DNA from: Mactromeris polynyma
Taxonomy: Eukaryota; Mollusca; Bivalvia; Venerida; Mactridae
Direction: 5' to 3'
Assembly: GCA_032209605.1 (NCBI GenBank)
Contig: JASFXZ010000003.1
Coordinates: 4,714,807-4,778,806 of the forward strand
Length of the DNA: 64,000 bases
Translations under genes and position numbers: made by a program
In this document: positions 1 to 12,700 of the stretch, in pieces
How the letters are laid out: the number at the start of each line of letters is the position of its first letter
Position numbering within the stretch: position 1 is the stretch's first letter
The notes under the pieces: model-generated
Databases searched by the model: none
Told to the model about the DNA's origin: nothing
What the model saw: only the letters and a program-made list of their open reading frames with translations

Positions 1-81
1 CAATTGTAAAAGGCCTTTTTGTATACATTGTATTTTGCTATAACCATTGTACAATGTTTAATGCTATAAATGATATTGTAT

Positions 82-412
82 AGATAGTTCCCACATTTAC
101 AGTATGTACCTCCCTTGTTCTGAATAGTTGGCCATATTGACAGGCAAATTTCCTTAAAGTTTAATAGGGAATATAATGTAAACGATGATAAAATCAAATC
201 AGATACATAAAAATAACTTATTCATTATGCTCATGTGGGCAGATGGCTCAGAAAGTTGAAGAAAAAGTGGTTGTCACATGCAAATTCTCTTGATAGTTTC
301 TCAATTATCACATATTTGGGAATTACTCCTATAAGTGCTTGTCAGTTTTGCCTATCAAAATGGCTGATGATTAAGAACAAGGGAGGTAAATATTGTAGAT
401 GTGGGAAATATT
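82..412. mobile_element. 331-bp inverted-repeat MITE (family D, copy 1) with 8-bp target duplication
   Basis: The element lies in the LLGL intron at the left edge. Its ends are long imperfect inverted repeats of roughly 65 bp, sharing blocks such as CCTCCCTTGTTCT and TTCCCACAT. It is flanked by a perfect 8-bp direct repeat, TATTGTAT, at 74-81 and 413-420. An 8-bp duplication is typical of hAT and some other cut-and-paste superfamilies (known biology). No transposase is encoded, so it is non-autonomous. A second copy lies at 15321-15643. Confidence 0.8.
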
Positions 413-538
413 TATTGTATTAACATTTTAACAAACACTATATGAAAACCTCCTGCAGTGAAATCAATGTCCTCCTTATGCTTTGTATTAAAATATGATA
501 TTAAATTGTTATTGTAGCAAAATGTCTTTGTTTTTCAG

Positions 539-711
539 TGATCCATTCATTATATTCTCTGGTGGCATGCCAAGAGCTAGTTATGGAGATAAACATACTG
601 TCAGTATCATGCAAGGATCAAATCATGTTGTCCTTGACTTTACATCCAAGGTCATTGATTTCGTTACCATGACGAGGGCCAATGAGAACGATTCAGACGA
701 CGACAAAGCTG
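539..711 (+). CDS. llgl: LLGL exon (first in window)
   Basis: Acceptor TTTTTCAG precedes 539 and the donor GTATGG starts at 712. The first base finishes a codon begun in an upstream exon outside the window. It encodes residues 1-57 of the visible protein, with the family hallmark SGGMPRASYGDKH and DFTSKVIDF. This stretch is close to vertebrate LLGL1/2. Confidence 0.95.
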
Positions 712-3700
712 GTATGGATGTTATACTAAAAGAATTATTGTCCTGAATGAATTAGTATTTTGTTACCAAAAATTAATTGTTAGTAGGCATGAGAATTATT
801 TTTGGAAATCTGCGGATTTGACGCTCACAAAGCCGTTTTGGAGAAAATTTAAGCCATCTTAGATGCTTAAAAGCCAGGAGCTTCAGTGGCCCCTGGACCC
901 ATTGCCGAATTTTCAGCTTATTTTGAAATTTTGCATTCTCATGCCTGAATTAGATGTCAAAATGTGTTCAGTTTTCCTTTATAGACAGTTATTTTAAGGT
1001 GTTCTGTACAGAAAATCCACTATACCCAATAAGTCTTGAGACCAAAATATTTTACTGGTGGTATACTTTTAGAAAGCGATACTGCATATTGACACATTGC
1101 AAGTTGGTGGTATGGCTGGTTTAAGCAAAGAACTCAATACACTTGTGCTAGTTCACAATGCCTCTTGAACGCTCTACATGTAAATAGGGAACAAATGAAA
1201 TTAACACCAGCTTTCCCTGTAAATGTCACAATGAATGTTTCAGAACTGTTATTGAAGGGTAACATGGGAAAAGATTTTCAGTCAAGCAAAACAATAGAAA
1301 CTGTATATGTCTTTGTATGTTTAGAAATTAGATAACTAAGAATAGAAACATTAACAGTAATCGTCTGCACAAAATACACCAAAATAGCTCAAAGGGAACA
1401 GAATTTATAGGGAAACTGGTTGTATGTAGATTGGTAGGGTACAACTTTGAACATTTAAATACACTCCAAGGAAATTAATAAGTTACAACAGTATTCTCAT
1501 CTGTTGCACAGTATTTAACACGACATCAATCAAGTGTCTGGAAATACCTTCCTCTCTTATTGATGTACTTGCTGTTGCACATTTTGCTACTACATGTATG
1601 TGTGTACTGATATGTTTCTATCTTACGGGCCGCCGGCCTACAGATATATTGAAAAGTCTTATTCTGTAACTCATTATTATATGTAAAAGTCACTTTTTTG
1701 TAAGTTTTTGCATTTGTAAAAGAGATAGAATAAGTTGCTACCGGCAATGCAACATACATAAGACAATGCCTCTCCACACAGACCTCCGGTAAAACAACAG
1801 TCCATAAAATATATTGAGGCATTTGAGGAGGCGCAAGGGTGAATACGTTAGAGAACCGGGGCTCTAGGAATGGTCTGACTAAAAACACATTTTGTCTGTA
1901 TTTTTTCATACGCAAACTTATAGCAGTGAGTTACGGCTGTTTAAAATTATATTCAAGTTCAAGGTAAAATTACTGGCCACTCGATAGGACAAGTGTGACA
2001 TTCGATTTCTGTAAGTGTTATCCGTATGTATTATGATTTATTTCAAATCTTGAAACGTTTTATATCTATACAGAGTATGATGAACCTCACTCACTGATTG
2101 TTCTGGCCGAGGAAGAACTGGTACTTATTGACCTCGACTCTGATAAATGGCCGTCATACCAACTTCCATACATAAACAGTCTTCATTCATCCGCCATTAC
2201 CTGCTCTCAGCATATCAGTAATGTACCGGAACAATTGTGGACAAAAATTGTAGATGTTGGTCAAGCTCAAATGGCTGCATATTCGAAACGGGTAAGTGTG
2301 AACATGCATTCAGGACCCTTGATTTAGGTAGAAATGAACCCCCTTATTTTAAGTGCCCCCACACTATAGGGAATATACTTGAGTTGTATCTGGCTGATCT
2401 GAACATAAATGTTTGAATTGGCTTCATCCAGTTTTGTTGTCACATAGGCTCAAACATCTCTAATAGCAACCATTGCTATGTATAACCAATTGAAACTATA
2501 TTTTTAACCATATTACTAACAGACAAAACTTGTAAAATTGCCTGGTTGTCAAAAAAACTGGATTTGTTTTTTTTAATTTTATGATTTATAAATATCTTTC
2601 TTAAACAAATACAGATCTATACATTATTAGTAAGTTCTTTGTTATTGATGTATTAACTATAGGAGATATATTTTTGTGGCAGACTGTTTTTTTGGGTAAA
2701 CAAATAAACCAAAAATGAGCATAATATTACTTTAAAAGGATTAAGCTTCTTTTAAAAATTACTGTTTTTATGCAAGAATATTTTCTGCCGAGTTTATATG
2801 AGTTATATAGTTGACTTACTTATTTAATTGTAGGAGTGGCCAATCATTGGTGGAAAAAGTGACACATCATCTGATTCTAGCTCCAGAGACCTTCTACTCA
2901 CAGGGTATGTAACATTCAGTGTTTCTTTGTTTATATGGATTAAATGTTTCCTTAGTGGCCGTAGAATGGAGGTTATATTACAGAGATATTTGATCTCTCA
3001 GTGAAGTCATATATACTTCAGATGGTCATTGTGAGTTTGCCAAATGAAGCCAGTCTTTACCAGGCTAAATTACTTTTTCTTGCTTTATATTGTAAAAGCC
3101 ACCATTTTTCTGATATTTCTGACGAAGAATATTTCCAAAAAACATAAAACTATGTACCTCTAAATCATTTCCTCATACTTGTGTTTTATATCACAGACAT
3201 GAAGATGGTTCTGTGAGATTCTGGAATGCATCAGGACCATGCTTACAGTTTATGTACAAGTTGAATACATCGTTCATGTTTAGTGTTGATGTACACTCCC
3301 CTGACACAAATGGTGAAATGGAAGAAGAATGGCCACCATTCAGAAAGGTATGTGATTCTAAGTCGGTCTTTATCAAAATATATTATATGCTTTGTCATTG
3401 TTGATAAATGCGTAGTAAATAAAAAAAGTCAGAAATACGATACCAGTACAATATGTTACAGTCTGATGCAGTAAATAAATATTATTAGATTACTTAAAGT
3501 CTGTCAGATTGTTATCTATGATTGTTATCATGGTATCATCCACTGAGTAAGGTGATATGAACAGCAACGAGGGAACACCTGTTCTTGATTGTTCTTACTT
3601 AGTTTTATATGAATTAGAGGGTATTGAATTGGTTACTGATGGAAATAAAGCAAGTTTCACGTGTCAGTAATGTTATATAATACAGAAATAGTCAATGTCA

Positions 3701-6700
3701 AGTATATTTTTCCCCGAATAGTACTCTTAACTGGTATAACCCATATTGATGTATTTCTTTTTAATTTGCCAAATGTATGATATATAAATATTTCAGGTTG
3801 GCACCTTCGATCCCTACAGTGATGACCCTCGACTTGGTATACAGAAGATTGCTCTCTGTCCCCTCAGTGAGACCCTGGTTGTTGCTGGTACTGCCGGTCA
3901 GGTGATCACAATGTTGATGGAGAGAGAAGAACGCGAACAGGAAGTGAAGCCGGTAACCATTAACATTGTCGGCGACAGAGATAACTTTGTATGGAAGGGA
4001 CACGAAGCGGTGAATCCTCGAGAGGGTGATGTGAAGTTCCCGGCTGGTTTCCAGCCTACGTGTATGATGCAGCTGTACCCTCCTGCAGCTTGTACAGCTC
4101 TCACCTTCCACTCGGAATGGCAGCTGTAAGTAGTCCCTGATGTACTGTAAGAATCTTTCACTTGCTTGCAGTATGGATAGAACTATCCGGCTCAAGGGTC
4201 ACTGCTTGACAGAGTACAGTTACCTGCTAAACAGTTATCCCAGAGCGAGATATTTCCATCCACTCAAAAAAGCCAGTGATATGTTCATTTCTTGAATACC
4301 TGTTTTAAGAAATAAAGGATGAGATCAAATAAAATGTCTGACCTTAAAGGACGTTGCTATAGTAATGTAGTGAATTTACAAATAAAATGTCTGACCTTAA
4401 AGGACGTTGCTATAGTAACATAGTGAATTAACAAATAAAATGTCTGACCTTAAAGGACGTTGCTATAGTAACGTAGTGAATTTGCAAATAAAATCCAGTT
4501 ATTTTTCGATGTTATGTGATGTCATCAGCATGAAACTCGCTATAAATGTGGGGGTTGAGAGTTATCCAGCATCAGTGTGTATGCAGGAAATCTTTGTTTG
4601 GTATGCTAGAAGTGTATACACAATTTTATGTTTGTTCCTGCATTTAGAAACCTTCATCACTTTAAAGCAACTTAATCTCTCTTTCATTTACATTTCTGTA
4701 TGGTGCATTCAGTGTATTTGTTGTTGTTTTATTCAGTGTTTGTGCTGGTACAGCTCATGGGTTTGGATTGTTAGACTATGTACAGAAGAAGGAGGTTACC
4801 AGCAGATGTACATTGAATCCACTTGGTGAGTAACTATCCTCGTTTCATCAAACATTTAATTGATAGACTGTAATGGTTTTTGCTATATTCAGTAATATTT
4901 TGTTGAATTTTTGTTTATATGTTATAGGAGAGAATCATTGAATGTTAAAATTGGTGTGTTTTCAAAATAGTTTTTTTTGAAACACTAAGGCTTGATATAG
5001 CATGATTGTATTATGTCCTTCATGATTTACTGTGCCTAAAATTGCTCTTATTATCTGGCAACCTGTGTGTAACATTATAGATAAGACGAAGGAATTTTTA
5101 ACCAGGTTTTCAAAGAAAACCAGGTTATTAGAATGGTGCGTGTCATTGGGCGGGCGGGTGGCTGGGCGGGCGGCAGTATTCACTATTATTTTATGCATAT
5201 TTAATATCATTAAAATAATTTTATTGTTTTAGATTTGACAGGAACATCAGAAACAGCAATGTCTAGAAGGAAGACTTTAAAGAAGTCATTACGCGAATCA
5301 TTTAGACGACTTCGTAAACGTAGGTCCGAGCGAAGAGCAAAGGCCAAGGATGAGACAAAGGGAGATAAGAAGATGTAAGTTGAGGGCAGGTCCTTCAAGA
5401 TCGTATATCTACCCCTGTTGTACCCCATTGTTAGAATTTGCTGAAACAAATTAATTATTTATTCGTATTTTGAAAGCAGAACGTTTCTTTCTGAGAATTT
5501 GCCATTAGTTTGCCAAAGAAAGAATATATTTGTGTTTGAAAGAGACACCATTATCTTTATAAAACTTTGATATAAGTGCTTATATATGTCTACAATATTA
5601 GTCGCAAGACAAAGTCAAATATCAATACACAAATATTAATGTGTAATAGATCCAAAACTTCAATATTGGTGCTTACATATTTTTTATTAAATATCAATAT
5701 ACTCTATAGATATGTACTTTTCCAATTTGTTCTCTTATCAATAAACATTACTATGGTTACTATATCAGTGAAGAGACACCAAGCCCAGAAGCGGGACCAT
5801 CTACATCAGCAGCAGGTGAACCACCAGCAACACCGTCAGCGCTAGAAACCAAACCTGTAGAACGTAGTGTAGAATTCAGAAATGCAGATGACTCCATGGC
5901 ATCAATGGTCAGATGCCTCTACTTTGCAGACACATTTATTGTAAATGGTAAGTTTTATAAGGATATTTATAGCATTTTACTTTCTTTCCTTTTCTCAATG
6001 TAAATTTTATGATTTTCAAATATTATTGTGTGATTGCTAATGTATTGATTAAAATGAAGCATGTTCTTGAATTTCTTTACAGAATGTGGTCACTTTTTAA
6101 GACGTTGTAACTTAATTAAAAGTGTTATTTTGGAGGTTACTGCTTACTCATGACTGTCCAATCAATTTTGCAAATTCATTTCAACAGGAGAAATTCTTGT
6201 GAAAATCAAAATTAAGGTGGCATCAAAATACTAGATACATCCGAAATTATGAACATAGTTTCAGTTTGATTTAAAGACTTGGCAAAATGCTTTAAAGGTG
6301 AAAATTGGCCACTTGTTTAATTGTTTAATGATTGGTAATACTTTGTCATGTTAATGTTTGATGAACATTCGTTGTCTATACTCTCCAGGTCATACTCATA
6401 ATCCATCTTTGTGGGTTGGAACAAACGGCGGTCATGTATATATCTACAACATCACAGTCCCTAGTGGAGAGAAACGTAACGAAGATACAGTCACATGTAT
6501 TCTCGCCAAAGAAATAAAATTACGACATGCAGCACCTGTCATTTCTATTGGTATTGTTGACGGTAAATCACGAATATTACCGGAATCATTGGAGGTTCAA
6601 CACGAGCGTGCCAAGGCTCCTGACATGACTTCTCATCATTCCGTCATTATCTGCTCTGAGGAACAACTAAAGGTATAGTAAAACTTAACTAAACGACAAC

Positions 6701-9700
6701 CTATAAGACCACCTCAAAATCAAGAACACAATTTTCAAGTCCATTTGTTTTGCTTTGAATTGTGTATCAACTAATTTAATACCATTTTGATGATGCTGAG
6801 CTCTGCAGAGGAGTTAAGATTTCCTTTGTTAATTGTTGTGTTTCGAAAACTATTTTGACATAATAAATCTTAGTTGAAATCTCTTGTCAGTTTCCTTACC
6901 AAAAATCATAAATAATTTTCTTGATATGATTTCATCTCTGTTATTCAGTTATAAAAAACTGATTGAAATTGGAAGTGAAATAGTTTATGTAAAATTTGAA
7001 TGTTTCAGATTTTCACCTTGCCACAATTGAAAGCTAAATGGAAGTTCAAGCTGACCGCTGTTGATGGTTCAAGGATACGTAAAGTAGCGTTTGTTAACTT
7101 CCGTAGTCGATCAGATGAGAATTATCAGGAGAATGATGTCGCCTGCCTCAGTAACCTAGGTGATCTCAGCGTATATTCTGTATCAACATTGAGGCAACAA
7201 ATGCAGGCTTCCGCTATCAAGAAAGAAGATATCAAGTATGAAATTGCATTCTTTTCTTTTTTAAAGTTTTCTTGTAACTGAAATGAGGTTAGAAGGAGGT
7301 GTTAAATAAAAAATGGTTAACTTAAGAGCTATGACTTTCTGGCTTTCTGCATTAACCATGAATGGATATAGGCTTTACACCTTTTGTTTGGAATTCGTAG
7401 TAGCTGGTCAATAGTGTAGCGTGTATAATTTGGTGTTTGGTAAACAAAAGCTGACGCAACTAAAATTTGTACTGACAATTTTATTTTTATTTTTCATCCA
7501 CAAGATACCAGATGAAATGAATATATCATAGATAATAATTATTCAAATTAACAGGACAATTATTTCATATAAAATAAATATTTTACAATGTCAACATCAT
7601 TTGAACGTATCTATGTCACTCCTTTTTTGTTGTGACACCATGCACATAAGTTGTTATTTCACTAGTGAATTATAGAAAATAATACAGTGGTGTTTTTACC
7701 ACTCTGTTTTTACACTGTATAATATGTTATAAATGTGTATATGTAACTTTCTAGTCATGTTGTTGATAGATGATTGTATTATGTATTCTTTCAGTGGTAT
7801 TACTTCCTTTATCTTCACACGCCATGGTCAAGGCTTCTATTTAATGACATCTTCCGAATACCAGAGAGTGTCATTATCTGCTAGGTACCAAGGTGAGTCA
7901 CTGTGCACCATAGAACTGGCTGAAGGTATGAGACCTGAACCACCACCGGAGCCAGAACCTCAACCTGAGACAGAAGCCGAGGGTGACGAACAACCAAAAG
8001 AAGGGTTAGTTTTGATTCCTTAAACTTCGATAATTTCCATGTTACCATGAAATACAGTAAAGTTCCGCTATTAAGACCACCCATGGGACCGACAAAAAGT
8101 GGTCTTATTAGCGAGTCGGTCTTTATAGCGAAACCAAGCAGACTGGTTGTGACATTGAACATTTATACAGTCATGTACCATGATTGAGACTTTTTAATGG
8201 CGTTAAGTATATTAACTACATAACATAAGAAGAAAAGCAACATTCAGAGAAATATTCATTTTATTTTTTATTTACAATGAAATCTATTTTTTTCAATAAA
8301 TAAAGTACATGTACTAAGCAATGAAAAACAAAAAATCTTCATTTTCAAATGACACGCTTTCTATCACCACCGCAATTAGTTTCAAAACCATCTAGGATCT
8401 CCGCCTTTCTCTTAAGTATCGTCTGAACCTAAAACAAAATAAAACAAATAATTTAGTCAGATTGAAAGAATCAATGTTGTCAAATTCTCACATGAAGCAT
8501 TAAAATAATACATAATAAATTAATTCTGGATTTTTTTAAAACATAAATTGGACCATTAAACACGAAATCAATAGCATCTACATTTATCACACAGGTTTTG
8601 TGATTGAGAGTCATTAATTGTTTACGTTTTTCCATTTTACATGAATTATCAGAAATCTATGTCTTATTTGTTCAAAATATAATAGTGACAGAGTATATGA
8701 TAGTGATGTTGAAGATACTATTGTACTGTATCAGTAGTGTTAACTTTATATGGTAATTAACACCAACCAGCAATTTACTCAAACGTATATTGCATAAATG
8801 AAAACATTGTCCAAAATTACGTACCATCCGAAAACGTGCTACAAACTGTCGTCGGTCTCATTATGCAGCACTCTTTTATCTAAGGTTGAGCAAACTGTCG
8901 CCGATAACTTCAATCAATACATTGTCTTCGATAAACAACTGTACACCATGTTAAACCCTTGTAAAAGGTGTTAATCTATCAAAGAGTGTCAATTTATTTT
9001 GTTGTTCACACCTCGCTGATCAATACCGTAAAGGGGTCTAAAAAGTCGTAAAATTGTGTACATACAACTGACAGGCGATTAAAGTGGTCTCATTAGCGGG
9101 ACCTAAACGTGTAATAAACTGGTCGTTGGGACCGGATATGGTGGTCGTATTACGGAATAGCGAGTTGGTCGTAATATCGGACCCCGCGACCATTGAATTA
9201 AAGAACAAAAAAATCGGGTCCGAGAAAAAGTGGTCGTATTATGCGGACGGTCGTATTATCGGACCGGTCGTTAGGCGGAACTTTACTGTATTGTTTTTCT
9301 CTAGTTTGTGATAAGATCGTTTATTCTGCAGTTTTGTAAGACTCCCTTATGAAGCAATGTGTAACTTAATGATTTTGCTTATAAATGTATGATTTTTGCA
9401 AAAAAAAAATTGTTCTTTCTTTAATGATTGACTTGTGTTTTTTCGTTAGCTACATAATTATACAGCATATGGTGGTTATAATGTCTTCTTCTTAAAAAAG
9501 TTTGTTTCTTTTTGTTTACAGTGAAGAAGCAGGTGAAGCTGACCAGAATATTACCAGTGAAGGTGATGGTTTCAATGATACTGTCAATGATTCTATGGCT
9601 AATACCACTATTGAAGCAGAGATCACACAAGATAGCGTGGCAATGTAAGTTTTCGGATAACATTTACCATATATTATGGTCACCTCCATTCTATGATAAC

Positions 9701-12700
9701 AGAAAGTACTAGACTTTCTGATCTTTAAAGTTTCATATAATCTAGACAATAGCAATTCTTACCTGTCCAAAAGTTTGAGAAAGTGGTATTTTAAGACTTT
9801 AAGTTATAATTATAAATGTATGGGAAGTATTAAAGCCATGGTTCAATTAAAACTTTACATCTTTCATATATATTACTGATGGCATTTCAGCTAGAAAAAA
9901 TAGACTTGAACAAGTTTTGCTAACTTGTAAGCTTTTCTAAGCAATTTATCAATAAGTATCGATATTATAACCTCCTTGTTATTTCATAAATTGCTCAAGT
10001 TTTCTCATAGACCATGTATATCAATCTCCTACACAGTGATCTCCCCTTATAGTTATCGGAGATCTCTGCCATCACAAACATTTCGTCAAGATCTTGACGA
10101 AAATATATTTTTTCATTTATTTAATTTTAGTTGACAATTTTATATCTATATATCTCAATGTCAAACATATTAGGTGTTTGGTGGTATGAAAAGTTAAAAA
10201 AAAACAATATTTAAAAAATTATTTATATATAACCAACGATCATCACGTGAGTTTCTTCTTTGGATCCGCCATTTTGACCATCCAACCATCATCACGTGAC
10301 TTTTGTGATGGCAGTGGTTATTGTAACTGTAAGGGGAAGTAACTGCTGTGAGGAGTTTGCATGTATATATGTATCATCCGTACTCTAGACACTAAGTAAC
10401 GTGTACAAATGTAGTATTATTGCTATTATATATACAGAATTGATCATACTGGAGACACTAGTGTCACAAGTAATGTATCAGAAGTAGCAATCACTGAAAC
10501 ATCTAGTACTGTAGTTACCACGTCAACCATGGTAACTGAAGAGTCGACAACTATAACTAGTACCACAGACAGTACACCAGGGGGAGGTAACTATCATTGA
10601 TTTGCTGTCATTTTTTGCTGTATGCAGTGTTTTGTTTCTTTGAGCAAGTTATTGTCTGACAATGTGATGTGTGCAAACTTTTGCAACTTGTTAAATAGTT
10701 ACCATAGTTTCATTAAGCGTATAATCTTCAACTTCAAAAAATTTCAGCTGATCACTTTGTTGCTTTTATCATGTAACCACATTATTCATTCCTAATCTTC
10801 ACTGTATCATTTAACCTCTTGCTTATCATTGCTTCAATCATACTTTCACGTCATCACTTTCATGAATGATATTCAAGAATTTCTATTTTTTCGTCACATA
10901 CTGGAAATTTTATCGCAACTTGAGTAACACCAGGTGGCGCTTGCTGTAGATAGGAAGTTTCCGTTACATTTGCTTTATCTTGGTTAGCTTACATGTTTAT
11001 TTGTCGGTATTATGCTTGAAATGTAAAAGCATATATGAGCGCTGCTGTACGATTTCCAACCTCTTCTTTAAGTGATGTCATTTTAAGAAAACGGTACATG
11101 TTACGTCACCATGTACTGACAGTAAGCAATATTTGCCCCATATGGCAATATGAAAAGCAAGTGACCATATGGAGTAAATGTTGTTTCCTGCTTGCAAATA
11201 GTTGCATCACATGTTGCGCTTTCTTGAAATGAAGTCACTTACAGAAGACGTTGTAAATCTCATAGCAAAGCTCATATGTAGACATTGTTTTAAAATTGCC
11301 CAGAAACATTTGTTTGTTCACATAAGTTGCACATTCGCCCCAAATTTGTCTTTATAAATTGCAAATAATGTTACTGTCTTGTTCTGCAAGTGAAATTATT
11401 CAAAGTCTTCCGACTTGCACAATACCGTTACTTATAAGATTAACTTACTAGCTTTATAAAGAAAACAATATTAAATTAATATTTGCATTATACCAGTTTA
11501 TATTTATCAATTGCTTTTAATAGCCTTGCTCTTTACTTATTACGCCGCTTGGTTACTCTGTTGTTTGAAGCATATTACATATTCATATCTTTTAATATTC
11601 GTTCGAATGCTGAATAATTTTGTGAATTTTTACCTTGCTAATATGAGTTTATGCCTCTTTTGTATGTTTTTATTCTGTTTTTTACAAAAGTTCTGCAAAT
11701 ATCAGTGTTGTATAAAATTTTTGTTCCTGCAGACGCCCCGGACCAAAACACATCGGATGACACAAAGGTCTCCCTGCAGAAAACAGAGGTGAGGTGGCAT
11801 ATGTAGATATTGTGGTGGTATAGTGAAAGCATTCAGTATTAGCTTCATTAATGTCAGATTTTTGTAATCTGTGTCGTATATTCTACCCAATTATTGGTTA
11901 TATAATCTCTTCTAACACTAAAAAATATAATTCATGTAAATTCAATGCTATTCTTCACGTTGAGAAAAAAGTTCGAAAATTAAACATTATTGTGTGTGTG
12001 TTTCTTCAGGCATTACATTCAAAGTATCATTAGTGACTGTATTTTAACTTCCTTGAAATTGTGTAAAATATTTGTAAATTCTGGTGCGGTTACCCTTTAA
12101 TTAAACAGTTAGTATGTAATTGATCACGAGATGCATGTATCAAAGATCAGATTGCGGGTAATTCCAATTCAAACGAATCAAATGGTTATACATTGTATTA
12201 GTTTTAGATGTCAGACGATTAAAATGTAGGTGTCTATAAACACCTGTTTTAATGATAAAAATACTAGTATCAATGATTTCTTATGGACATAAAGAACCTG
12301 GTTAGATGAAGTAGTTCATGTTTACTAATTGTGTATGACAGTACTGTGTTGTTACCTGTACGTAGGATGTCTAATATAGTACAATGGTATATATATTATG
12401 TTGTGTATAAAATTTCCAGTATTTCACATAGCCGTACAAATCATTATCTTAACAAATCTGTACTGCAGTATGCTGTGAATTGTCTAATGTTACTGTGGTA
12501 GTAATCTGTATTCTCTAACACATCTATATGGCAGTATGCTGTATCGTTGAATCTGTCTTGCGTTACATCCATCGAGACATCATGGCGTCATTTCATTAAT
12601 CACTATTTCATACCGCATTCTAATTTCCACATTACATTCTCACCGCACTGCATTTTTCATTTTGCATGATTTATTGCTGTGAAATATCAGTTATTCCTAA

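Noticed and set aside
1526..1915. 129-codon minus-strand gene
   Set aside because: It runs through dispersed repeat E and low-complexity sequence inside an LLGL intron, with no splice or domain support.
3761..4195. Antisense open frames of 144 and 87 codons
   Set aside because: They are the shadow of a strongly conserved LLGL exon (3797-4125).
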